This document shows positions 1 to 5,260 of a stretch of DNA of 5,260 bases, piece after piece. This DNA is from Comamonadaceae bacterium. Lineage in GTDB: Bacteria; Pseudomonadota; Gammaproteobacteria; Burkholderiales; Burkholderiaceae_C. The stretch covers positions 1-5,260 of the forward strand of contig CANCAO010000371.1 in the NCBI GenBank assembly GCA_947374105.1. The letters are read 5' to 3'. The stretch's first letter is position 1. Every line of letters starts with the position of its first letter. The notes under the pieces are model-generated. The model searched no databases. It was not told the origin of the DNA and saw only the letters and a list, made by a program, of their open reading frames with translations. The position numbers and the translations under genes are program-made.

Positions 1-7
1 CATCGCA

Positions 8-1009
8 TCAGGCCTTGTAATCTACTAGCGCTAGCTTACGGGCATGGGCGTGGGCACGTCGCCAAGCCGCTTGCCCGAAGAGCGCAGGAATTTTTTGCAC
101 ATGCGAATGCAATGCATATTGCACGGCCAGTCCCAGTTGACCTTGTGCCTTGGCGCGACAGCGCCAAGCACTGCGCGCAACAACGACTGTACCCAGTCCG
201 CCTAAGGCAAGTCCTGCCAGCGGATGCGCAAAAAATGCCAGCAACAGCAATACGGGGGCGGCAACATACAGCAGGCCGTGCAGATAGTCTCGGCGAGCTT
301 CCCGCTGCCACAGAGCATCCCCCATGCTCTGCATGCGATGACTGACCTCCGCATAGGCAATGCCCGAGCGGTAGCAGCGCCGTGCATAAGCTTTGAACGT
401 TGTGACTGCTAGATCGTGCGTGGTCATGGGAGCATCTATATGCAAAATTTTCCAGCCCTTACTGCGCAAACGGGCACACATTTCAGGCTCCTCACCAGCA
501 TTGAGCGTGCTATCAAACCCATCCACCATTTGCAAGGCACTGCGACGGACTAACACATCGCCACCAAAGTAAGGCGTAATACCGGGGGAGTAAATCCAGT
601 CCAGATCCAGTACTCGGGTATACACGGACTGCTGTGGATTAATCTCACGGCGATGCCCCCACACAGCACACAGCGATGGATCAAGCAAAGCGTTCAGGCC
701 ACGGGAAATAAAGTCCGGGTGGAGCTGGGTGTCACCATCCAGAAACAAAATGAATTCGCCAGGCGCAGTTTTCCAGCCAAGATTTCGAGCTTTGGCCGCA
801 CACATTGCATCGTCCTGTAGCACCAAGGTATTGACGCCCTGCCCACGCACGTATGCCAAACTATTATCTGTAGAGCGTGAGTCAACGTACCAGATGTCAT
901 GGCAAATCGAGTTCCAGCATGCATTTTTGACTGACTCTATGCAGCGATGAAGTCGTTCACCTTCATTGCGACCGATGATGACGACTGAGACTTTCAATGT
1001 ATTTTCCAT
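8..1009 (-). CDS. Family 2 glycosyltransferase with C-terminal membrane segments
   Basis: This 333-residue protein probably transfers a sugar from a nucleotide sugar to a lipid-linked repeat unit at the cytoplasmic face of the inner membrane. The GT-A fold is visible in order: the N-terminal strand VSVVIIGRNEGERL (residues 7-20); VDSRSTDNS (42-50), the usual nucleotide-binding D-S-x-S-x-D pattern; the DxD metal site as DGD (91-93) in ILFLDGDTQLHPDF; GGDVLVRRSAL (149-159); and GEEPEMCARLRSKGW (172-186), which matches the acidic catalytic-base motif usually seen as ED-x-E/D-L-x-x-R. A hydrophobic stretch at about 246-279 (LYVAAPVLLLLAFF onward) looks like one or two membrane helices, followed by a basic C-terminal tail. 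ATG at 1009 lies five bases after the export-lipoprotein stop with no clear Shine-Dalgarno sequence, so translational coupling within one operon is likely. Its own stop forms TGATG with a possible next start. Family assignment is firm; donor and acceptor sugars cannot be told. Confidence 0.93.
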   Translation of the reverse strand: MENTLKVSVVIIGRNEGERLHRCIESVKNACWNSICHDIWYVDSRSTDNSLAYVRGQGVNTLVLQDDAMCAAKARNLGWKTAPGEFILFLDGDTQLHPDFISRGLNALLDPSLCAVWGHRREINPQQSVYTRVLDLDWIYSPGITPYFGGDVLVRRSALQMVDGFDSTLNAGEEPEMCARLRSKGWKILHIDAPMTTHDLAVTTFKAYARRCYRSGIAYAEVSHRMQSMGDALWQREARRDYLHGLLYVAAPVLLLLAFFAHPLAGLALGGLGTVVVARSAWRCRAKAQGQLGLAVQYALHSHVQKIPALFGQAAWRRAHAHARKLALVDYKA

Positions 1010-1014
1010 GGGAA

Positions 1015-2043
1015 TTACTTGTTCAGAGAATTAATGGTGGCACCAAAAGTGAGAAGCGAGAGACTGGGTGAAATCTGGCGCATGAAATATCCAAATTCAC
1101 CTAAGCCGCTGGTTGGCACAAAAAGAACATCACCGTCTTCAAGTGCATAGTTCATGCGCCGCGCAGGGTTAATCAACTCTGCGAAGGAGATGATTTCCGT
1201 GGTGTTGCTGCCGGCACGATAGAGGCCGATCTTTTCAGGCTTGGCATTTTCGGTTGGACCACCAGCTTGCGCGATGGCATCCAGAACCGTCATGCGGGGT
1301 GTCAAACGGTAAGACCCGGGCTTGCCCACCTGCCCCAACACATAAATCGACGTATCTGATGAGTCAGGGATAAATACAATGTCTCCCTTTTTCATGCGCA
1401 GGTTATAGGCTGGGTCACCATTGAGAAGGGCTTTGAGATCCACCCAGATTAATTTGTCGCGTCCGCGCATGATGGCGCATCGGGTCAGGGTGGCTTGTTT
1501 GTCCAGAATAGGCATGGCTCCTGCGCCAGCCAAAACCTCTGCCAGTGTGGGCGAGTGCACGAATTTCTGCACGCCCGCGCGTTCCACGCGCCCTAGCACC
1601 GTGACCTGATTAGAGGTGTACTCATCAACAATCAAACTTACAAAGGGTTTTGTGAAAAACGTACGGAGACGCTCTTCTACGAGGGTACGGGCTTCTTCAC
1701 GCGTCTGATCTGCCAAGGAGAGCTCGCCAACCAAAGGTATAGCAATCTTGCCGTCTGGTCCCACAATGTGTTTGCCGCTGACTTCTGGGCGGCCAAACAC
1801 TTCTACGCGCACCACATCACCGCTGCCGATACGATAAACCGGCTGGGATGACTCCTCAATCAGCGCCAAATCTTCCTTGGACATAAGTGCGCCAGTGCTT
1901 AATTTTTCAATAGGCTTGAAAATCTCAGAGGGAGTTTTTGGTTGCGCGGTACATGCCGAAAGACATACAACAACGGTAAAGAGTGCGCTTGTCGCCAGAG
2001 TTCGGTGCCATGATGACTGTTTGCAGGGTATGTGAAAGTTCAT
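1015..2043 (-). CDS. Wza-like polysaccharide export outer-membrane lipoprotein
   Basis: The predicted role is the outer-membrane channel through which finished polysaccharide leaves the cell. With the ATG at 2043 the protein has 342 residues, near the length of known Wza-type proteins. A lipoprotein signal peptide is clear: basic n-region, hydrophobic core TLATSALFTVVVC, then lipobox LSAC with the lipidated Cys at 31. The Poly_export (PES) domain runs from about 69 to 142 (YRIGSGDVVRVEVFGRPE, then GPDGKIAIPLVGEL). Two SLBB-type domains follow, starting near 145 (NQVTVLGRVERAGV) and 232 (SIYVLGQVGKPGSYRL). The last ~25 residues (GYFMRQISPSLSLLTFGATI) could form the amphipathic helix that builds the outer-membrane pore in Wza. 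An in-frame ATG at 2076 would add 11 residues ahead of the signal peptide. Neither start has a good Shine-Dalgarno; 2043 is preferred because it gives a normal signal peptide. It resembles the EpsE-type proteins of betaproteobacterial EPS loci, but I give no symbol. Confidence 0.93.
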   Translation of the reverse strand: MNFHIPCKQSSWHRTLATSALFTVVVCLSACTAQPKTPSEIFKPIEKLSTGALMSKEDLALIEESSQPVYRIGSGDVVRVEVFGRPEVSGKHIVGPDGKIAIPLVGELSLADQTREEARTLVEERLRTFFTKPFVSLIVDEYTSNQVTVLGRVERAGVQKFVHSPTLAEVLAGAGAMPILDKQATLTRCAIMRGRDKLIWVDLKALLNGDPAYNLRMKKGDIVFIPDSSDTSIYVLGQVGKPGSYRLTPRMTVLDAIAQAGGPTENAKPEKIGLYRAGSNTTEIISFAELINPARRMNYALEDGDVLFVPTSGLGEFGYFMRQISPSLSLLTFGATINSLNK

Positions 2044-2144
2044 GTCACGTAGTGTCCGTGGAGCCGCACGAATCATCGTGGCAGAACTGTGAACTTGAGC
2101 CTCGTTCTTAATAGCTCTGCGTGGCTTGGCGTGGGCATGCCGCT
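2044..2144. promoter_or_regulatory. Divergent intergenic region, presumed promoters for both sides
   Basis: This ~100-base gap separates the start of the export-lipoprotein gene (minus) from the start of the polymerase gene (plus). Since the two genes are divergent, the polymerase promoter should lie here or inside the first codons of the lipoprotein gene, and a promoter for the lipoprotein-glycosyltransferase pair is also expected. That is inferred from gene orientation. I could not find a convincing -35/-10 pair with normal spacing on either strand. TTGAGC at 2095-2100 has no well-placed partner. A short direct repeat of GAACT (2084-2088 and 2091-2095) and a small palindrome GGCATGCC (2134-2141) are present but may be chance. 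If the upstream starts (2076 minus, 2121 plus) are used, the gap shrinks to 44 bases. Confidence 0.35.
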
Positions 2145-3554
2145 ATGATGCCCTCAGACCGCCAGATCATGACTGCATATGTTGTATTTTTAGCCTTCTT
2201 TGTTACGGCCTACTACGTTAATAGTAAAGGTCTAGAAACTACCTTTCTGAACGTTTGGATTCCAATCTTTCTTTGCATTCCGTTCATGTTCACTGCGCAC
2301 ATACCTATGGTGCCCATACGCACCTTTGTGCAAGCTTCCGTCCTTCCGCTGATGTACGTGCTGTACCGGGAAGAAGGTCATAGGATGAGACTGGGACGAA
2401 TGGAGGTGTTGATCATTTTTTACGTGATTCTGCGGGTCTCGATGGATTACACCAGTAGGGGCTATAAAGACGCGCAGAACTATGCGTTCTATATGTTGAG
2501 CTGCTTGGTGGGACCGTATTTGCTGGGCCGCTATGTGATCAACGGACGCCGCATGGATATCAAGACCATCAGGCAGTTCGTCTTGATATTCCTGATCTTC
2601 TTTCCCATGTTTCTTTATGAGACCAAGTTTTACGTAAGTCCGATTTACAAGATCATGTCGCCGCTATTTCCGGATGCATTTAGTGGTCTATCTATTCGAT
2701 GGGGTATTGCCCGCACAGCAGGCACATTTGAACACCCGATTTTGGCGTGCATCATGATCATCGCAGTCTATAGACTGCACCGATGGCTGACATGGACGGG
2801 CGAATGGCAGCTCAGACAAGAGGGCCTAATGGGAAGAATTCAAACTTGGTGCAAACCACTGCCCTTCAAGTTTGAAACACAAATCGCTATTGTTCTGATT
2901 CTCATGGCGCTAATGACCATATCACGCGGGCCATGGATAGGTGGAATAGCCGCGGCCATACTCGTAGGTGCTGGCAATATGAAGAATCGCAAGCGTGCTC
3001 TGGCCATTGTTTTCAGTGTGTTCCTGATAGGGGGGGTGGTGGGGAAGATGGCACTGGATGCCTACATCACACCCGCAGAAGGTCAGGCAATGGCTGAAGA
3101 AGCCCAAACGATGTTGTACCGCAAGGTGATGGTGGAGCGCTACACCGAGTTTCTGATGGATCGCCTGTGGACCGGCTGGGGGTTGACGACGGTACCAACG
3201 ATCAAAGGAATGGAGTCTATCGACAATGCTTTCTTTTTGATGGCACTACAGCATGGCGTGCTAGCTCCTGTTTTGTTTGCGGTTATCTTTATTTATGCGA
3301 TCGCAACACAAATTCAGTTAGGACTGAGATCGCCGGTTGGCTCGGCACCCTTGGGATTTACGTTTTCTGGAATCTACTTGATGTGCTTTATTGCGTTCAC
3401 CACGGTCTATATGGGGTCGCAAACAGAACCCTTGCTTTTCCTCCTGCTGGGCTGGGGCGAAGGTGTCAAGGCGCGTAAGCCCGAGGTCGTCGCGGGTGAA
3501 CAAGGCGCTACTCAAGCGATTCCTGAATCTCGCTTTCGGCGGGTATTGCGTTAG
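2145..3554 (+). CDS. Wzy/O-antigen-ligase-like membrane polymerase
   Basis: This integral membrane protein (469 residues from ATG 2145) probably polymerises or ligates polysaccharide repeat units on the periplasmic side. Many hydrophobic segments are spread over the length, for example AYVVFLAFFVTAYYV (11-25), the stretch at about 33-52, 86-98, 145-158, 197-209, 246-259, 286-299, 373-388 and 409-423. TISRGPWIGGIAAAILV (258-274) resembles the S-R-[GS] signature at the start of the Wzy_C domain. The long polar segment at about 301-362 fits the large periplasmic loop. It includes ERYTEFLMDRLWTGWGL and ends in SIDNAFFLMALQHGV (358-372), the usual 'hNxxL...xxGl' pattern of the family. The C-terminus is cytoplasm-like and polar. 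The frame also allows GTG at 2121 and ATGs at 2148 and 2169; none has a good ribosome site, so the start is uncertain by a few codons. It is the only plus-strand gene here, convergent with the CgeB-like gene (four-base gap). Polymerase versus ligase cannot be decided from sequence alone. Confidence 0.87.
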   Translation: MMPSDRQIMTAYVVFLAFFVTAYYVNSKGLETTFLNVWIPIFLCIPFMFTAHIPMVPIRTFVQASVLPLMYVLYREEGHRMRLGRMEVLIIFYVILRVSMDYTSRGYKDAQNYAFYMLSCLVGPYLLGRYVINGRRMDIKTIRQFVLIFLIFFPMFLYETKFYVSPIYKIMSPLFPDAFSGLSIRWGIARTAGTFEHPILACIMIIAVYRLHRWLTWTGEWQLRQEGLMGRIQTWCKPLPFKFETQIAIVLILMALMTISRGPWIGGIAAAILVGAGNMKNRKRALAIVFSVFLIGGVVGKMALDAYITPAEGQAMAEEAQTMLYRKVMVERYTEFLMDRLWTGWGLTTVPTIKGMESIDNAFFLMALQHGVLAPVLFAVIFIYAIATQIQLGLRSPVGSAPLGFTFSGIYLMCFIAFTTVYMGSQTEPLLFLLLGWGEGVKARKPEVVAGEQGATQAIPESRFRRVLR

Positions 3555-3558
3555 ATAG

Positions 3559-4599
3559 TCAGTTTCTCCAACGCTCGGCAAGAACCTGGAGTTGTTCCAA
3601 CTCGTTCTTGAGCCCCTCGGGGATAGTCCATGCATGCCAACTGCACAATTGCAAGATGCGTTGGCGCCAGTCATGGTGAGACACAGTATTGAAAATATTA
3701 ATGCGTCGCTGCTGGTGCAAGACATCTTCTTGCTGCAAAAGGAGGCGCAGCTGATCAACTGCGTCCGCAGCTGAGTCTGCCAGCTCCACGGTGCTGCCAG
3801 TCCAATTGAGCATTTCGTCCGCCATACTCGAAACCGGACGTCGACCCGCGACAATGCAGCCGGACAACAGGGACTCTAGCCACCGGCTCGTGACCATCAT
3901 AGAGCGTGGTCGACCGCCTTGAGGTTCAATGAGAAGGTGAAAGGCGAGCGAAATGCGCGTTCGATGCAATAGCTTAAAAAGCATACCCCTTTCGATTTCT
4001 ACCGTGGGGCCAGACAAATGCCCCAGGGGTGAATGCAAATAGAGGTATGGCGAATCCATATTGTGGAAAGTCTGTGTCAGGGCGCTCTGGTAGCTTGCTG
4101 GCGTTCGACCAAAGGACATGATGTCAATTTCCCGCATGAATTCTTTTCGTGGCGCCCACTGCAAGCTGTCGGTTCCTTGGTACAAGTGATGCACTTGGAT
4201 GCCAAATTTCTGTGCCGGAAATTCGATATCCTCTTTGGCTGTTACGGTGATACTGTCAAAGAGTTCGGTCTCGGAATAGAAGCCAGACTGGAAATACGAG
4301 TCCGTTACGAAAGCGTGAATCTGGCTAAACTTTTTCCTTACGTTGCTAATGGAGCGGACCATGGACAGGTCCTCGGGGCCACGGGCTACTACAAAAAGTA
4401 CATCTCCACCGGCACACTCCAGTGGAGAAAACTGTAGTTTCTCTCGCCCTGTGATTCGCCTAATTAGCGAGTTTTTCTGGACTACCGGGGATAGTAGTTC
4501 AGCATTAAACAGTCGGCCCAAGATGAGTGCAAGTTCATCAATGGCCGCCCATCCTGCGTGGGGTGAACTCATCCCGGCGTACATGACTTTCATCTTCAT
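3559..4599 (-). CDS. GT-B glycosyltransferase, CgeB/group 1-like
   Basis: Probable cytoplasmic glycosyltransferase of 346 residues that adds a sugar to the repeat unit. The N-terminal half begins MKVMYAGMSSPHAGWAAIDEL with a Rossmann-like strand. It carries GGDVLFVVARGPEDL (64-78) and HAFVTDSYF (95-103), as in the first lobe of GT-B enzymes. The second lobe starts near DIMSFGRTPASYQSAL (159-174). It holds SRWLESLLSGCIVAGRRP (238-255), which fits the donor-binding 'R-x-x-E-x-L-x-x-G' pattern of CgeB-type group 1 enzymes. It closes with HHDWRQRI (308-315), the H-x-W-x-x-R ending common there. ATG 4599 is chosen because the frame upstream, back to a TTG at 4683, adds a 28-residue non-family leader that overlaps the pyrophosphorylase tail. 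A weak GAGAAAG lies at 4608-4614. The gene follows the pyrophosphorylase in the same direction and ends four bases from the polymerase stop. Divergent sequence means the fold is fairly sure but the sugar specificity is unknown. Confidence 0.82.
   Translation of the reverse strand: MKMKVMYAGMSSPHAGWAAIDELALILGRLFNAELLSPVVQKNSLIRRITGREKLQFSPLECAGGDVLFVVARGPEDLSMVRSISNVRKKFSQIHAFVTDSYFQSGFYSETELFDSITVTAKEDIEFPAQKFGIQVHHLYQGTDSLQWAPRKEFMREIDIMSFGRTPASYQSALTQTFHNMDSPYLYLHSPLGHLSGPTVEIERGMLFKLLHRTRISLAFHLLIEPQGGRPRSMMVTSRWLESLLSGCIVAGRRPVSSMADEMLNWTGSTVELADSAADAVDQLRLLLQQEDVLHQQRRINIFNTVSHHDWRQRILQLCSWHAWTIPEGLKNELEQLQVLAERWRN
3577..3614. other. Imperfect hairpin at convergent gene ends, possible 3' end structure
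   Basis: An inverted repeat lies 25-60 bases past the polymerase stop and inside the last codons of the opposing glycosyltransferase gene. The outer arms CAAGAAC (3579-3585) and GTTCTTG (3604-3610) pair over 7 bp. After a three-base bulge (CTG), the inner arms GAGTTG (3589-3594) and CAACTC (3598-3603) pair over 6 bp around a TTC loop. GG at 3577-3578 could pair with CC at 3613-3614 past a small bulge. There is no T-run on either side, so it is not a standard intrinsic terminator. It could stabilise or punctuate the 3' ends of both transcripts, or be a chance result of codons for the Leu/Glu/Gln-rich C-terminus of the opposing protein. Confidence 0.45.
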
Positions 4600-4661
4600 A
4601 GGGAGCACTTTCTCACTGGATTGACTTAGTGATGTATTTTCGATGCAGCATATTTCAAGGC

Positions 4662-4751
4662 TCAGGCGCGCGAATCGCCCCAACGTAAATGGGTTGTGTC
4701 ATCGCCGCTGTACAGCGTCTCACCGTGACGGTCTACACAGTATTGGCGTTA
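4662..4751 (-). other. In-frame stop plus conserved tail of the pyrophosphorylase
   Basis: The TAA at 4749-4751 ends the upstream pyrophosphorylase frame right after ...FNEMIV. Reading on in the same frame gives 28 sense codons up to TGA at 4662-4664. The stretch contains QYCVDRHGETLY followed later by LRWGDSRA. This looks like a genuine protein end: as I recall, related mannose-1-phosphate guanylyltransferase-like proteins of EPS loci end with a YCVDR-x-G segment and a final WGD-x-R-A. The simplest reading is that a sense codon became TAA by a single base change or a base-call error. No frame change is needed, unlike in a usual indel pseudogene. Readthrough is possible but has no direct support beyond a C following the stop. 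Confidence 0.7.
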
Positions 4752-5260
4752 CACGATCATTTCGTTGAAATGCATGTCCGCAGGGATGCGCGTGTATTCA
4801 AAAATTACGCTGCGGGTGACTTTTGCGCCAGAACGGATCACGCTCCCATGACCGATCCAGGCCGGACCGATGATGGTCGCCCCAGGCTCTACTCGGACGC
4901 TAGAGCCAAAATATACCGGGCCTTCAATTTTGACTTGATCCCAAGGTATGGAGGTGTTGAGACCAACCCAAATTTTGGGCTTTACTTCCTTGCCAGGCAT
5001 TCGCATATCAGCAATCTCACCTTTGATGACGCGTTGCAATACTGACCAATAGTCACTGACCTTACCGATGTCGATCCAGTGGAAGGGACGGTTCTGAACG
5101 AAGAAGGGCAGATTGTCCGCCACCAGTTTGGGAAACAGGTCGGAGCCAATGTCGTACACGGTTCTAGGAGGAACCAGATTCAGTACCTCGGGCTCGAAAA
5201 TGTAGATACCTGTGCTAGCCAGACGCGATTTTGCATCCTGCGGCTGCGGTTTCTCCTGAA
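4749..5260 (-). CDS. NDP-sugar pyrophosphorylase (mannose-1-P guanylyltransferase-like), 3' part
   Basis: This is the C-terminal part (169 codons in the window) of an enzyme that joins a sugar 1-phosphate to an NTP, giving the NDP-sugar used by the glycosyltransferases. The frame has no stop up to the right edge, so the real start is outside; the GTG at 5159 is internal. The first residues are QEKPQP, the family E-K-P sugar-binding motif. Then come STGIYIFEPEVL (residues 15-26), YDIGSDLFPKLV (35-46) and FHWIDIGKVSDYW (59-71), which close the nucleotidyltransferase domain. From about 90 to 160 there is a left-handed beta-helix of hexapeptide-type turns (VKIEGPVYFGSSVRVEPGA, IIGPAWIGHGSVIRSGA). 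This arrangement matches bacterial GMP/RmlA-like enzymes with a C-terminal LbH domain. Mannose/GTP is the likeliest pair but glucose or another sugar cannot be excluded. The frame stops at TAA 4749-4751, about 28 residues short of the expected end, so the protein may be truncated. Most of the beta-helix is intact, so some activity may remain. Confidence 0.88.
   Translation of the reverse strand, partial: QEKPQPQDAKSRLASTGIYIFEPEVLNLVPPRTVYDIGSDLFPKLVADNLPFFVQNRPFHWIDIGKVSDYWSVLQRVIKGEIADMRMPGKEVKPKIWVGLNTSIPWDQVKIEGPVYFGSSVRVEPGATIIGPAWIGHGSVIRSGAKVTRSVIFEYTRIPADMHFNEMIV

Noticed and set aside
3318..3854. 178-codon open frame on the minus strand across the convergent junction
   Set aside because: It overlaps both the polymerase and the CgeB-like gene in other frames, shows no recognisable domain and is rich in Ser/Arg/Cys as shadow frames often are.
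4005..4029. Inverted repeat TGGGGC/GCCCCA (4005-4010, 4020-4025) next to CCCCAGGGG
   Set aside because: Short arms within coding sequence, no T-run and no gene boundary nearby; likely chance.
4033..4437. 134-codon plus-strand open frame antisense to the CgeB-like gene
   Set aside because: It lies fully inside a well-supported gene on the other strand and its translation shows no motif or domain.
4631..4658. Possible minus-strand promoter before the CgeB-like gene (TTGAAA, 16 bases, TACATC)
   Set aside because: The -35 match is good but the -10 matches only about half of TATAAT, which is expected by chance in AT-rich spacer DNA.
4600..4683. N-terminal extension of the CgeB-like protein from a TTG at 4683
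   Set aside because: The 28 extra residues do not look like part of the fold, TTG is a rare start, and the segment overlaps the conserved tail of the pyrophosphorylase. ATG 4599 starts directly before the first Rossmann-like strand.
4689..5045. 118-codon plus-strand open frame antisense to the pyrophosphorylase
   Set aside because: It is the mirror of a clear beta-helix coding region, without family features or a ribosome site.
5157..5159. GTG as the start of the pyrophosphorylase
   Set aside because: The frame stays open upstream to the window edge and encodes the family EKP and STGIYIFEPE motifs, so this GTG is an internal valine codon.

Overview
The window is a stretch of a Gram-negative exopolysaccharide (or capsule/O-antigen-like) biosynthesis and export cluster. 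An outer-membrane export lipoprotein of the Wza type, a multi-spanning Wzy/ligase-type protein, two glycosyltransferases and a sugar-nucleotide pyrophosphorylase lie close together. The protein flavour and moderate GC composition suggest a betaproteobacterium (Burkholderiales or Nitrosomonadales, with methanolan-like EPS loci). That placement is an impression from the sequences, not from a database search.

Layout, left to right: a family 2 glycosyltransferase with C-terminal membrane segments (minus, 8-1009); a Wza-like export lipoprotein five bases upstream of it (minus, 1015-2043); a ~100-base divergent intergenic region; a Wzy/O-antigen-ligase-like polymerase (plus, 2145-3554); a GT-B, CgeB-like glycosyltransferase (minus, 3559-4599) whose stop is four bases from the polymerase stop; and the C-terminal part of an NDP-sugar pyrophosphorylase (minus, from the right edge to a stop at 4749). 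All genes but the polymerase are on the minus strand. The polymerase is therefore an inverted unit that splits the minus-strand series. No stretch longer than about 100 bases lacks a gene.

Likely joint role (inference from families): the pyrophosphorylase makes an activated sugar nucleotide; the two glycosyltransferases build a lipid-linked repeat unit at the cytoplasmic face; the polymerase joins units in the periplasm; the Wza-like protein forms the outer-membrane exit. The flippase, the Wzc-type co-polymerase and the priming transferase are not in the window.

The most notable observation is at the 3' end of the pyrophosphorylase gene. A TAA codon (4749-4751) ends the frame directly after the beta-helix. 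The same frame then continues for 28 more codons that read like the normal conserved C-terminus of such enzymes (QYCVDRHGETLY ... LRWGDSRA) before a TGA at 4662-4664. This looks like a recent nonsense mutation, a sequence error or, less likely, readthrough. A second structure of interest is a 13-bp imperfect hairpin (3579-3610) just beyond the convergent stop codons. I found no CRISPR array, mobile element, tRNA, rRNA or clearly novel system.
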